Assembly (NCBI RefSeq): GCF_024346715.1
Contig: NZ_AP024853.1
Location: 930,001-994,000 of the forward strand
Origin: Photobacterium swingsii
Lineage (GTDB): Bacteria > Pseudomonadota > Gammaproteobacteria > Enterobacterales > Vibrionaceae
DNA length: 64,000 bases
Direction: 5' to 3'
Shown: in pieces, positions 34,368-44,071 of the stretch
Layout: each line of letters begins with the position of its first letter
How positions within the stretch are numbered: the first letter of the stretch is position 1
Notes under the pieces: generated by a model
Databases searched by the model: none
The model's input: only the letters and a program-made list of their open reading frames with translations
Told to the model about the DNA's origin: nothing
Made by a program: the position numbers and the translations under genes

Positions 34368-35174
34368 TTAACTATTTTCTTTTTGCTTTCCGCGACGTGC
34401 AAAAAACCAAGCTTTACGCAATACATAAACAAAAATGGCAAGAATAGGTAACCAAGGCAAAAGATAAGCCACCGCTGTAATCGCTTGCCCAATACTTTCT
34501 GATAGATTAGTAATAAAACCATTACCTGCATCTTTTATCGGAGTCATAAATGATGTCGGTTCATACGAATATAAACTTACCGACACAACATCTAAATTAA
34601 CCCGCTGCTTTAACTTTGCCTGCTCACCTTGCGCCGTTTCTATCTGTGACTGTACTTGCGCAAGTTCACTCGCGATTTGGACAAGTGCACTCACATCTTG
34701 TCCTGATATTTTTTTTAGGTCGAGCAATTCTTTTTTATAGTCCATCAACATCACTAAACGTTGATCATTATCGACAATCGCCCCCGTCAAATCTTCGCTC
34801 GTTGTAGAAAGGTTTTTAGTTTCACCTTCTAAGGAAGCGAGCGCCAAAAAGTCATTTACGCCAGCTGGTAAAATTCTGACTTCAACGTTGGCTTGTATAT
34901 AGCGATCTGTATTTAAGTAACTACTTGTTAGTGTGCATTGATACTCAGTCACTTGTTGGCATTTATCCAGCAAGTCTTGATAACGTGGCTCAACATCTTT
35001 CCTTTCAAGCTCAACCGAGACACTGTGGTAATAAGCAAGTGTTGAATCATCTGCCGCGTCACCTTGTTCACTATATACTTGAGGCGTTGTTGACTGGTAT
35101 GGCTGGCTTTCATCCCCACATCCCATCAAACTTAGCAAAGAAAGACCTAAAACAACCCATACTGATTTCTTCAT
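34368..35174 (-). CDS. DUF4349-type lipoprotein
   Basis: 268 residues. The lipoprotein signal MKKSVWVVLGLSLLSLMGC has lipobox LMGC. A domain with a long coiled-coil centre follows (about residues 145-200: DYKKELLDLKKISGQDVSALVQIASELAQVQSQIETAQGEQAKLKQRV), then one membrane helix (~225-252) and a basic tail. Proteins of this type (DUF4349) are envelope-associated and of unknown function. GGGAAG lies before the ATG. No operon partner. Confidence 0.82.
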   Translation of the reverse strand: MKKSVWVVLGLSLLSLMGCGDESQPYQSTTPQVYSEQGDAADDSTLAYYHSVSVELERKDVEPRYQDLLDKCQQVTEYQCTLTSSYLNTDRYIQANVEVRILPAGVNDFLALASLEGETKNLSTTSEDLTGAIVDNDQRLVMLMDYKKELLDLKKISGQDVSALVQIASELAQVQSQIETAQGEQAKLKQRVNLDVVSVSLYSYEPTSFMTPIKDAGNGFITNLSESIGQAITAVAYLLPWLPILAIFVYVLRKAWFFARRGKQKENS

Positions 35175-35401
35175 TTTTATCGCTTCCCTTTAGCTAGTCG
35201 GCTTATAGATAGCCCTGTTATAGCCAGCTATGCCGTTATCAATCTAATCAGCTTTATTCAACATTTGAATATATTGAACAGTGTATAATTGATGTTAGCA
35301 TGCATATGAAAGGAAAGATATACTCCCTCATCCAACGCAAATATTCTCTCTCACAAGAAGCAGGTTTGATTTGATACTAGGTTTCCCTACCTGAAGGCGT
35401 T

Positions 35402-36295
35402 TTATGATGATGACAAAAGTGATAAACGTTCCATTATTGCATCAAGTGCCATGCGAACAGCGACAGGCATCCCGCCATGATACGCATGTAGCGCATACAC
35501 ATTACTTTGCGCGAGTTGATAATGGGGTAGCAGATCAACTAAGTCCGCTTGATGCAGTTGAAAGATAAACTCAGGCAGGATCCCTATACCAACACTTTGT
35601 TTCAATAGCCCCAAACACGCATGATAGTTATTCGTTCGATGCGTGGCGATAAAGTCATACGACAGGGTTGGCTCAGCCACCTTTCTAAGGTCAGTATCTG
35701 CTTTGCGCATTGCAAAATGATGTATTTTATCCTGTTGCCAATGATGAGCAATGTACGGCTGTAACTCGATAGGTCCTTCAGGTAACGTTTTGTGCCCGCA
35801 TAACACGTCACGAAATTGTCCTATCTTTCTTTGCTTTAAATTACTGCTTGGTGACTCCCCTACTCTAATGGCTAAATCAATCCCTTCTTGGATTAGATCT
35901 GTCTTGCCATCGTCAGAACGTAGATTGAATTTAACGGCTGGAAATGAACGAAAGCAATCGGCCAGCGCAGGAATAACAAGATAATCCATTATCGCGTTAG
36001 ACGCTGTCACCGTCAGGGTTCCTTTTGGAACTTGTTGCTGATTTTGTGCATCTAGCCAAGCATTATCAACAATCGTGCGCATCAAACAACATTGCTGAAA
36101 AAAGGCATCACCAGCTACTGTCAGATGCTGCTTGCGTGTTGTTCGAGTCAGAAGCGTCACACCCAAGTCCAACTCCAACTGCTTTAAATGCTGGCTCACA
36201 ACAGATTTCGATAGCCCGAGTCTATCGGCCGCTTTAGTGATAGAGCCCGTTTCAACAATATCTTGAAACACAGCCATTTGACGATATCGAGACAT
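35402..36295 (-). CDS. LysR-family transcriptional regulator
   Basis: 297 residues. N-terminal HTH: MAVFQDIVETGSITKAADRLGLSKSVVSQHLKQLELDLGVTLLTRTTRKQHLT. The rest is the effector-binding domain, with VTASNAIMDYLVIPALADCFRSFPAVKF. It is divergent from the 36396 SnoaL-like gene, 100 bp apart, and by the usual LysR logic is its likely regulator. The inducer is unknown. Confidence 0.93.
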   Translation of the reverse strand: MSRYRQMAVFQDIVETGSITKAADRLGLSKSVVSQHLKQLELDLGVTLLTRTTRKQHLTVAGDAFFQQCCLMRTIVDNAWLDAQNQQQVPKGTLTVTASNAIMDYLVIPALADCFRSFPAVKFNLRSDDGKTDLIQEGIDLAIRVGESPSSNLKQRKIGQFRDVLCGHKTLPEGPIELQPYIAHHWQQDKIHHFAMRKADTDLRKVAEPTLSYDFIATHRTNNYHACLGLLKQSVGIGILPEFIFQLHQADLVDLLPHYQLAQSNVYALHAYHGGMPVAVRMALDAIMERLSLLSSS

Positions 36296-36395
36296 ATTGT
36301 TCTATTTTCCCAAACAGTATTTTCTGATTACTTTGTTTTTCCATTCTAATACTAACGCTAAAGTTAGTTAAAACGAACAAACAAGAGAAAACACC

Positions 36396-36767
36396 ATGAC
36401 TAATTCAGTTCTAAACGAGTGCAACGCGGCTATTTTACGTTGGCAGGTTGCCTTTAACAGCCAAAATGCTGCTGGCTGTGCCGAGCAATACACACCAGAT
36501 TCTGTGATGGATGCACGACCATTCGGTCGATTTGAAGGGCGTGAGGCTATTCAAGCATTTTGGCAAAACATCATGGACCAAGGGTTTAAAGACGTAGATT
36601 ACACGGATGTTACTTGGGAGGCAGAGGGCGATGATGGCTTCATTCTCACTGCAAAATGGACAATGAATAAAGCATTTGGTGCTGTGCACCGTGAGTATTG
36701 GCAAATTCAAGCGGACGGTAAAGCACGTTTAGTCACTGATGACTTTGAAGTACAAGGTGAACGTTAA
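36396..36767 (+). CDS. SnoaL/NTF2-like small enzyme or binding protein
   Basis: 123 residues. NTF2-like cone fold indicated by AILRWQVAFNSQNAAGCAEQYTPDSVMDARPFGRFEGREAIQAFWQNIMDQGFKDVDYTDVTWEAEGD. The family includes isomerases, cyclases and dehydratases of small molecules as well as proteins without known activity. It has a good ribosome site (AGAG) and is divergent from a LysR regulator, which probably controls it. Confidence 0.85.
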   Translation: MTNSVLNECNAAILRWQVAFNSQNAAGCAEQYTPDSVMDARPFGRFEGREAIQAFWQNIMDQGFKDVDYTDVTWEAEGDDGFILTAKWTMNKAFGAVHREYWQIQADGKARLVTDDFEVQGER

Positions 36768-36904
36768 TAGCGCGAGAACAGCCTTTACCTAACGCTCTTA
36801 GCGTATTGAGTAAATAGACATAAACACCGTTAGCTGCATTTGACTAAATATATTTTCTAGCCAGCAATGCAGGGCACGGTGTTTATGATACCTCTCATGA
36901 GTGA

Positions 36905-37597
36905 CTAACAGGAGGTTTGAGCAACAATCTTTAGCGCCTCACGCTGGCTCAACGGCGCCAACACGGCATGATGTTCACGGATAAATGTATTCACATAAAC
37001 AGGGTCTGTTTTTGAGTATTCACGCAATACCCAACCAATTGCTTTTTGAATAAAAAACTCTTTTTCATGTGCTAACATCAAAATTGTTTCTTCAAGCAAG
37101 GGCAGATTGATATCGCCTTTGTGCTTAAGGTGCGCGAGTAAAGACGCTCGACGCAACCACATATTTTTGCTGGTACGCCAAGCCACCAGCTTAGTTTCAA
37201 ACTCGCGGTGCTCTTTCACTAATCCACCAATTAAGTTTGAAGCAAGCTTATCTACAGTATCCCAGTTATCAGCCGTTTCTAACATTTCTTCATAGACTTC
37301 AAATGCTTCTTTAGTATGGAATTTTTTATAGTATTCAGCGACATCCATCGCTAGATATAACTCTTCGCGATGCGTTCCAGACCATAACCAAAGCACAAGT
37401 CGACGATAATTAGCAAAATCCTCAACTTTTGTATGCGCTCTGGCCTGTTTAAACACTTCTTTTCGGGCGGGACTTTTTACACCATAAAATGGCTGCTGGG
37501 TTTTCATGTATGCTTGCATGGCGATTGCATCATCTTTATCCGATACTTCTACTAAGCGCTGCTGCATGAAAATGACCATAGGGATCATTAGAGACAT
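36905..37597 (-). CDS. AlkD-like DNA alkylation repair enzyme
   Basis: About 230 residues of HEAT-like repeats. DNWDTVDKLASNLIGG and WLRRASLLAHLKH match the AlkD family DNA-contact and catalytic Asp regions, and FIQKAIGWVLREYSKTDP is a conserved C-terminal repeat. AlkD removes 3-methyladenine and 7-methylguanine without base flipping. Several in-frame ATGs lie near the start (37597, 37588, 37579, 37567); none has a clear ribosome site, so the exact start is uncertain. Confidence 0.85.
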   Translation of the reverse strand: MSLMIPMVIFMQQRLVEVSDKDDAIAMQAYMKTQQPFYGVKSPARKEVFKQARAHTKVEDFANYRRLVLWLWSGTHREELYLAMDVAEYYKKFHTKEAFEVYEEMLETADNWDTVDKLASNLIGGLVKEHREFETKLVAWRTSKNMWLRRASLLAHLKHKGDINLPLLEETILMLAHEKEFFIQKAIGWVLREYSKTDPVYVNTFIREHHAVLAPLSQREALKIVAQTSC

Positions 37598-37678
37598 GGA
37601 CTTTCTTTCTACTTTATATAGTTTTTATGGTGCTATATTAAATGGCTTCGGCCTATTTTGGAAAGAATTTTAAAGCGT

Positions 37679-37713
37679 AAAAAAGCCAGTTCCCTTATCA
37701 AACTGGCTTTTTT
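37679..37713 (-). terminator. Terminator after the DUF4382 lipoprotein gene
   Basis: AAAAAGCCAGTT pairs with AACTGGCTTTTT around a 9-nt loop; symmetric A and T runs make it usable in both directions. Confidence 0.8.
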
Positions 37714-37735
37714 AGGCATGCTATAGCTGACTTAA

Positions 37736-38707
37736 TTAATATTGAAGATCGACGGTTAAACCTGTTTCTGTCAAATTCTGATCTTTAACCACAGGGTTCA
37801 TTAAGTTAATGGCATCGCCAGCTTGTACTGGATCATCAGCAGCACCATCACATGCTAGCGCAACATCGTAGCGCCCTAATGGAAGGAAACCAACACTGTA
37901 TTTGCCTGTGCTTGAGTCAATTTTAGCCGACGTATAAGGTTCAGTCGATGACCCTAGATCACCATAGTTATCATCTGTTCTTGGCTGATAGATATACGCA
38001 TATGCCTGAGTGAGATCACCTTCGGCAGCACATGAACCTTGTGCAACTATTCCTTGAAGCGTGGCGACATTCTCATTTTTTACTAAACGTAAGCCACGGG
38101 GTTTTAACTGATAACCGTGAGCATTAGAAACCATACTTTTACGTAAATCGAACTCAAGCGTGTACGCTTGAGTGGCATTTGCTGTTACATCAAAAACATC
38201 GAGTTTAAGCTCACCACTAGGCACGCGAATATCAAGCTTATCACCTGTTGCGATCTCTTCTACATGAGAATACGGCGTACCATCCGTATACACACCTGAG
38301 CTATCATTCCATGTAGACAGTACGGATAAGCGCATTTGGCTATATTGACCCGCCTCTAGTTTTTCATCACTAAGTACTTGCAGTGCATTCTCACCTTGAT
38401 AGTCCAACAGATCGATCACCATAAACAGCGGGTTACCTGCAGCATCTTTTGGAATTTCAAGTCCATTTGGGATACATCCCGGTGAACTTTGATCTGCTGC
38501 GAACGATGTCGTACTCCATGCCGATTCAGAACCGTTATTATGCTTTACCGTAATTTTATCAAAAGCGACACAAACTTTATTTAAACCATCAACAGGAGCA
38601 TCTGAGAAGGCCAATGAAAAAGTACCTTCGTTGCTTGTATTTGAGTCTGAGCCACCACAACCAGCAAGCGCGAGTCCAAGAGCACTTACCATCAGCATTT
38701 TATTCAT
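37736..38707 (-). CDS. DUF4382-domain lipoprotein
   Basis: 323 residues with lipoprotein signal MNKMLMVSALGLALAGC (lipobox LAGC). Residues ~30-200 are the beta-sandwich domain annotated DUF4382: GTFSLAFSDAPVDGLNKVCVAFDKITVKHNN, VIDLLDYQGENALQVLSDEKLEAGQYSQMRL. The C-terminal part resembles a carboxypeptidase-regulatory-like fold (GKYSVGFLPLGRYDVALAC). Function unknown, outer-membrane anchored. AGGT precedes the ATG. Confidence 0.85.
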   Translation of the reverse strand: MNKMLMVSALGLALAGCGGSDSNTSNEGTFSLAFSDAPVDGLNKVCVAFDKITVKHNNGSESAWSTTSFAADQSSPGCIPNGLEIPKDAAGNPLFMVIDLLDYQGENALQVLSDEKLEAGQYSQMRLSVLSTWNDSSGVYTDGTPYSHVEEIATGDKLDIRVPSGELKLDVFDVTANATQAYTLEFDLRKSMVSNAHGYQLKPRGLRLVKNENVATLQGIVAQGSCAAEGDLTQAYAYIYQPRTDDNYGDLGSSTEPYTSAKIDSSTGKYSVGFLPLGRYDVALACDGAADDPVQAGDAINLMNPVVKDQNLTETGLTVDLQY

Positions 38708-38895
38708 GAAATTTACCTAACAACTATCAATCTACACAGAGTAATGCATACATAATCAAAGCATAGTAGCTGTATCTAAAAGGCATCATTCCTGACATAA
38801 AACTCACAAAAGGATGAATTATCGTATTGAAAAATAGACATTTAAGTTAAAAAAAACAGATAGTAGTGCTGAGATAACCCCCACATATAAAAAGC

Positions 38896-39309
38896 TTAAA
38901 CGTTGATTTTTCCTCTCAACGATTTAGTTTGTCCGCGTTGTGTTTTTTTATCCATACGACGCTTTTGTGAGTTACGCGTAGGCTTAGTGGCACGGCGGTT
39001 TTTTTGCACCACAGTAGCCGATAATATAAGCTCTTTTAAGCGATTAAGCGCATCTTCCCTATTCATGTCTTGCGTACGGAACTGCTGCGCTTTGATAATG
39101 ACTACCCCCTCTTTGGTAATCCGGCTATCAGACAATTTCAACAAACGTTCTTTATAAAACGCAGGTAGCGTTGAGCGGTTAATGTCAAAGCGAAGGTGAA
39201 TAGCACTAGAAACTTTATTGACGTTCTGTCCACCCGCGCCTTGCGCACGAATCGCTGTGAGTTCAATTTCCCAATCAGCCAGTTGAACAGTGTTAGAGAT
39301 TATTAACAT
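38896..39309 (-). CDS. arfB: Peptidyl-tRNA hydrolase ArfB (YaeJ), ribosome rescue
   Basis: 137 residues. The class I release-factor-like domain has the GGQ motif in AIRAQGAGGQNVNKVSSAIHLRFDI, followed by a basic tail (NRRATKPTRNSQKRRMDKKTQRGQTKSLRGK) that enters the empty mRNA channel. ArfB hydrolyses peptidyl-tRNA on stalled ribosomes without release factors. It is the second tmRNA-independent rescue factor in the window, 7 kb from arfA. Confidence 0.94.
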   Translation of the reverse strand: MLIISNTVQLADWEIELTAIRAQGAGGQNVNKVSSAIHLRFDINRSTLPAFYKERLLKLSDSRITKEGVVIIKAQQFRTQDMNREDALNRLKELILSATVVQKNRRATKPTRNSQKRRMDKKTQRGQTKSLRGKINV

Positions 39310-39377
39310 GAAGATGCCATTTAAAAACGAGTGTACCCCTGCATTATAAGTGATTAATCGCCAGAATTCGCGTCAGA

Positions 39378-39402
39378 AAAAGCGGCCTTAGTAGCCGCTT
39401 GT
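39378..39402 (-). terminator. Terminator after maeA
   Basis: On the minus strand AAGCGGC-TACTAAG-GCCGCTT is followed by TTTCTG, 45 bp after the malic enzyme stop. Confidence 0.7.
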
Positions 39403-39447
39403 ATTCTCATTGAGGTTACAACCTCTATTTCATGATGTGAATGTCAC

Positions 39448-41163
39448 CTACACTCGGCGATAAGGTAAATACACTGGCTCCCAAATATGGTGAGCCAATG
39501 CCTGCTCTACATCGACTTCCCCTAATTGATGATGAGGGTCGGTCGCCTGAATATTCGCAAGAATACGTTTAGCGACGGTAATTGACACATTCCTGAGTTC
39601 GCTGATCCTTGGATAAACACATCCTTTATCAAGATCCTCTTGGGAAACAGCATCAGCCAGCGCATAAGACGCAGTAGTAAACATATCCATGGTGATTTTT
39701 TGTGATTGTGCCACAATCGATGCTAAGCCAACCCCAGGGAAAATAAACACATTATTACCTTGGCCAATACGGTATTCGCAACCATTGTAATTTACATTGT
39801 CAAAAGGGCTGCCTGTAGCAACAATCGCTTGGCCGTCGCTCCATTGATAAATGTCTTCAGGTAGAGCTTCACAGTTTGCGGTTGGATTAGAGAGTGGGAA
39901 CACCATAGGTCGTTTGGTGTATTCCATCATTTTTTGAACATGTTCAGCTTTGAATGCACCACCAATGCCACTTGTCCCTAACAATACAGTCACAGGATGG
40001 TTGTTAATCAACTCGGTTAATGACACCTTGGTTTCATGCTCGCTCTGCCAACCTTGCGCCAAAGCTCTTGGCTTAGCATACCGTTTTTTATAGTCATCTA
40101 AGCCTTCACGATCATCAAAGACAAGTCCTTGTGAGTCGAGTACAAATATTTTGTCACGTGCTGCACTATGGGAGCAGCCCTCTTTTAATAGCCCTGCAAA
40201 TATTTGGTCAGCAACCCCTACACCACCCGCACCTGCGCCATAAACGACATAAGTTTGATCCACCAGTGTTTCTTGCTTAATTTTCACGGCCCCTAAGATA
40301 CCCGCTAGTACAACCGAACCAGTGCCTTGAATATCATCATTAAAAGATGGCAAATACTCTTCGTACTCAGTCAAATTGTCAAAGGCGTTCGACTTACTGA
40401 AGTCTTCCCACTGTAAAACTGCCTTAGGAAAATTACGCTTCACTTCATGAACAAACTTCTGAATAAACTGCTTGTACTCTTCGCCGCGCATTCGTCTTCT
40501 CGGCACACCCAAATACATAGGATCATCGAGCAGATCTTGATTATCAGTACCTACATCAAGCGCTATCGGTAAACAATGCGCAGGATGAATACCAGCCCCT
40601 AAGGTATAAAGTGACAGCTTACCAATCGGGATTCCCATACCACCAACACCTTGATCGCCAAGTCCAAGAATGCCCTGACTATCCGTGACCACGATAATTT
40701 TAATGTCTTTACCTTGAAAGTGACGGGCAAGATCACTCATCTGCTCAACGTTATCTTGGGTAACATACAAGCCCCGCGCTTTTTGATAACGGTGACTAAA
40801 CTCTTGGCAGGCTTTACCCACCGTTGGGGTATAAATAATTGGCGTCATTTCCTCAACATGGCGAGACACTAAAGCATAGAACAAGGTTTCATTACGATCT
40901 TGCAACGCACGTAAGAACAAATACTTTTCAATATCTGTCGAAGCATTACGAAAACCATCATAAACACGGTTCAGCTGATCATCGAACGTTTGCACTTTTG
41001 GCGGTAACAGTCCCGTGAGTTGGAAATCTTCACGCTCTTCATAGCTAAATGCCGTGCTTTTATTTAATGTTCTATCATTTAGTAACTCGGTGCCTGTGAG
41101 TGAAACTGGGCGAAATTCGTTGCCGTTCTCATCTTTCCACCTTAGGTATTTGCCTATGGTCAT
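39448..41163 (-). CDS. maeA: NAD-dependent malic enzyme
   Basis: 571 residues, the size of E. coli MaeA/SfcA. It decarboxylates malate to pyruvate. Landmarks: PIIYTPTVGKACQEFSHRY, VVTDSQGILGLGDQGVGGMGIPIGKLSLYT, the metal-site FNDDIQGTGSVVLAG, the NAD fold VVYGAGAGGVGVADQI, and PLSNPTANCEALPEDIYQW. GGAGGG precedes the ATG. Single gene with its own terminator. Confidence 0.96.
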   Translation of the reverse strand: MTIGKYLRWKDENGNEFRPVSLTGTELLNDRTLNKSTAFSYEEREDFQLTGLLPPKVQTFDDQLNRVYDGFRNASTDIEKYLFLRALQDRNETLFYALVSRHVEEMTPIIYTPTVGKACQEFSHRYQKARGLYVTQDNVEQMSDLARHFQGKDIKIIVVTDSQGILGLGDQGVGGMGIPIGKLSLYTLGAGIHPAHCLPIALDVGTDNQDLLDDPMYLGVPRRRMRGEEYKQFIQKFVHEVKRNFPKAVLQWEDFSKSNAFDNLTEYEEYLPSFNDDIQGTGSVVLAGILGAVKIKQETLVDQTYVVYGAGAGGVGVADQIFAGLLKEGCSHSAARDKIFVLDSQGLVFDDREGLDDYKKRYAKPRALAQGWQSEHETKVSLTELINNHPVTVLLGTSGIGGAFKAEHVQKMMEYTKRPMVFPLSNPTANCEALPEDIYQWSDGQAIVATGSPFDNVNYNGCEYRIGQGNNVFIFPGVGLASIVAQSQKITMDMFTTASYALADAVSQEDLDKGCVYPRISELRNVSITVAKRILANIQATDPHHQLGEVDVEQALAHHIWEPVYLPYRRV

Positions 41164-41399
41164 GGTATCCCTCCGCGCGATTAACGACTTGTGGTTAAGA
41201 AGCCATCATCTTATGCCTATGGCAGCATGAAAAACGTGACGTCATAACGAGTTAGCAAGGTTACCTATGATGAAAAGGGACTAACGTGATCTTAAAAGCA
41301 AACAAATGAATATCATCGCGAGGTTGCAAAGATTAGTAATCTTAGCCATTAAGCTATACACTGACTTCACCTTTAATCGTACTGATTTAATTCATATTT

Positions 41400-42191
41400 A
41401 TGATGAACTTCGACGCGCAGCTAACGCTTTTAGACAATGAAAAAATGTATGTGAACCCTCGCCGAATCGCATTACTAAAAGCCATCTCTCAAACAGGTTC
41501 GATCAGCCAAGCTGCAAAACTTGCTGAGATCAGCTACAAAGCTGCACACGATGCCATTAAAGATATGAATAGCCGTGCTGAACATCCAGTGATTGCCAGT
41601 GAAAAAGGTGGGAAAGGTGGTGGTGGTGCAACCCTCACCCACACAGGTAAGCGATTAGTACAAATGTATGAGTTACTTGACCAAATACAAGATATGGGGC
41701 TAAAGGCCTTAAATGATGAAGACGCTCCGCTACACAGTTTACTGGGGGTGATGAGTAAGTTCTCATTACAAACCAGTGCCCGCAACCAGCTTTTCGGCAG
41801 AATAACAAAAATCGAAAACCATGCACTACACGATATCATCAGCGTTGAATTAAAAGGCCAGCAAACCCTGCTCGCCACAATTACGCACGGCAGCACTGAA
41901 CGTTTAGGGCTAGTTGAAGGCAAAGATGTTGTTGCGCTCGTGAAAGGCCCTGCTGTTACCCTTTCATCTGAATCTACCAGCGAATATTACGATAATATTC
42001 TTTCAGGTACAGTTAGCTCTGTACTGCATGAAAAGCATGCTTCAGAGTATCAACTGACGTTGGCAGGAGGCGATAGCTTATGTGCGATCAATGAGCATGC
42101 TGACGACGCTCGGAGTAACTCAAATATTGTAGGTGCCACTTGGTTTGCGCACTTTCATTCAAACCAAGTGATCCTTGCGACACTGAATTAA
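41400..42191 (+). CDS. modE: Molybdate-responsive regulator ModE
   Basis: 263 residues. The winged HTH near residues 20-80 (ALLKAISQTGSISQAAKLAEISYKAAHDAIKDMN) is typical of ModE, followed by GGKGGGGATLTHTGKRLVQMY. The second half has two MOP (molybdate-binding) repeats, LFGRITKIENHALHDIISVELKGQ...LATITHGS and ILSGTVSSVLHEKHASEYQLTLAGG. With molybdate bound it represses mod genes; the operator before modA at 22418-22441 is the expected target 19 kb away. No clear ribosome site before the ATG. Confidence 0.95.
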   Translation: MMNFDAQLTLLDNEKMYVNPRRIALLKAISQTGSISQAAKLAEISYKAAHDAIKDMNSRAEHPVIASEKGGKGGGGATLTHTGKRLVQMYELLDQIQDMGLKALNDEDAPLHSLLGVMSKFSLQTSARNQLFGRITKIENHALHDIISVELKGQQTLLATITHGSTERLGLVEGKDVVALVKGPAVTLSSESTSEYYDNILSGTVSSVLHEKHASEYQLTLAGGDSLCAINEHADDARSNSNIVGATWFAHFHSNQVILATLN

Positions 42192-42878
42192 AATACGCTT
42201 CAATGGCCGATGATTCATCTGAATTCACACTGTTCATCTTGCCATCGATAAAGAGTAAATAAATCCCATCATGCTTATTTTCAAAAATGAAGCGCTTTTA
42301 CTGTCATTGTTAACTTAATATGTCGTTTATTATTTACAAGCGAATAATTCGCAAACACTCCCGACATTGATACTTTGCATTACAAAATAGTTTTTCCCAC
42401 CAGTGCCGCTTTACCTTTTGTACATTGTTACAGTCACATTTCTTGCACATACCGCTAATTACAACCTATTTCCAACTTATTTATAATTGAGCCGCGCACA
42501 ATAAGAACGCTAAGCTATTAATAGCTTACACAATTAGCCGCATAACTACAGTATGCAAAGTGCCTAACTTGACCCGAATCAAAATAATGTAATCTACTGA
42601 ATTAATTCACGTTTTGAAATAATTCAAGAAGGGTAACTATTGACACATTCATGGTTTTCACGGTGCAGATACCAGTCAAAAATCACCCACACAAGACGAG
42701 CCGACTGATCGATCATGTATTTATGACCGGCAACAGGCAAGTTAGAAGCATTTTTACGACATAAGGTAGGTGAAATAGTAAGCAAGAAACAAAGATTAAA
42801 TCAGGAAGTTCAAGTTTGCCTAGTGTTAGCAAGGCGCGTTTATTCATGTGAGGTAGGTTGAGCCATCAATAAAAACAG
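42192..42878. other. Long intergenic region with a possible coding relic
   Basis: About 690 bp after modE. On the minus strand, an open stretch ending near 42627 can be read as ~55 protein-like residues (including SNLPVAGHKYMIDQSARLVW), and a neighbouring frame gives MNKRALLTLGKLELPDLIF from about 42846, so this may be a frameshifted gene remnant. No family is recognised. The left part shows nothing. Confidence 0.25.
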
Positions 42879-43139
42879 TTAATCTCGTTGGCCTGACTTT
42901 ACGCATAAACCTGAAAAAGGGCTGTAGCCTTCTCCACGCATTAAGCATTGCTCAAACTTTTTATAATCTGTGTACTGAGACAAAATCAATAGTAGAACGG
43001 ATAATAATAAGCCTATTACAGCACCGACTGACAGCCACGAAATTTTCTTTTTCATTCCATACACTAACGCCACCATAGAAACAGGCGCAACAGTTAGTGC
43101 AATGACCCACACATTGACAGTTAAAGCGAGAATCGACAC
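42879..43139 (-). CDS. Small two-helix membrane protein, unknown
   Basis: 86 residues from GTG 43139. Two hydrophobic helices (about residues 5-28 and 34-55) are split by a short KKK turn, with a polar C-terminal tail containing two Cys (C64 and C79 regions). No family recognised and the ribosome site is weak, but hydrophobic pattern and length are consistent with a real protein. Confidence 0.5.
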   Translation of the reverse strand: MSILALTVNVWVIALTVAPVSMVALVYGMKKKISWLSVGAVIGLLLSVLLLILSQYTDYKKFEQCLMRGEGYSPFSGLCVKSGQRD

Positions 43140-43404
43140 GTTTTTATGACCAAATTTAAATCATGAACTATAAGTAATGAACAAACGTTCATTCAGAAGC
43201 AGAATAATAATCGCTTTTTACTGCAACAAGCAAAGATTGAATCAGATATTTTCAAAGCTTTACACTACTCTGACAAAAGATCCGCACTAAATCTTCCTCA
43301 ACAACCCATTATCAAACCGATATTAACCCTGCTGCACATCAACATCCAAACAGGATTATAGCTGGCTGTGAGCCTTATCGCTTTTTATTGCTTGCAAGCA
43401 TTTC

Positions 43405-43426
43405 AAACCCGATCGATCTCACATTT
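43405..43426. promoter_or_regulatory. Possible CRP site upstream of rbs
   Basis: On the minus strand AAATGTGA-GATCGA-TCGGGTTT has one perfect CRP half-site and a second with 5 of 8 matches. A CRP site is expected before a ribose operon. Confidence 0.4.
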
Positions 43427-43473
43427 CGTTACCAAATTAAGTGCAAATCAGCTCTTTTATCACTACATTTCAG

Positions 43474-43505
43474 CCATCGAAACGTTTGCGTAAACGTTTC
43501 GATGG
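43474..43505. promoter_or_regulatory. RbsR operator, perfect palindrome
   Basis: CCATCGAAACGTTT-GCGT-AAACGTTTCGATGG: 14+14 bp perfect inverted repeat. Each arm contains CGAAACGTTT, the LacI-family core seen in the E. coli rbs operator. It lies about 85 bp before rbsD. Confidence 0.75.
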
Positions 43506-43589
43506 GCTAAAATTCAATTTGACGTGTTACACAATATTCCTAGAAAACATGTTAGAGCATCACCACTATTTATAATTAAGGTGCACCCC

Positions 43590-44009
43590 ATGAAAAAAAA
43601 CGCACTCATCAATGCCGAGTTGTCATACGTAATTGCAACGCTTGGTCACACTGATGAAATCACGATTTGCGATGCTGGTTTACCCATCCCAGATGAAGCA
43701 CAACGCATCGACTTAGCTTTAATTCCGGGTGTTCCGACCTTTATCGCCACAGTGAAAGCCGTATTAGGTGAAATGCAAATCGAAGGCGTCATCATTGCTG
43801 AAGAATTCAAAACAGTAAGCCCAGAACACCATGCTGCTCTCATTGAGCTGATTCAACACGAACAAGTGTTATGTGGCAAAACTATCGCGATCAACTACAT
43901 TCCACACGAAGCATTCAAAGTGCACACGCAAAACAGTAAGGCTGTAGTTCGTACTGGTGAATGCACCCCTTATGCCAACGTGATTTTCCAATCCGGCGTT
44001 GTCTTTTAA
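43590..44009 (+). CDS. rbsD: D-ribose pyranase
   Basis: 139 residues from the ATG at 43590 (AAGGTG 8 nt upstream; the frame opens at 43524). Converts beta-pyranose to furanose ribose before phosphorylation. Family sequence: LINAELSYVIATLGHTDEITICDAGLPIP, RIDLALIPGVPTF, and the end AVVRTGECTPYANVIFQSGVVF with the conserved Tyr/Asn. First gene of rbsDACBKR. Confidence 0.96.
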   Translation: MKKNALINAELSYVIATLGHTDEITICDAGLPIPDEAQRIDLALIPGVPTFIATVKAVLGEMQIEGVIIAEEFKTVSPEHHAALIELIQHEQVLCGKTIAINYIPHEAFKVHTQNSKAVVRTGECTPYANVIFQSGVVF

Positions 44010-44071
44010 GTCGCCAGCTTTTTAAGCCACTTATTTGCTAAGCAGCTAAATTGAAATCGTAAGGAATAAAC

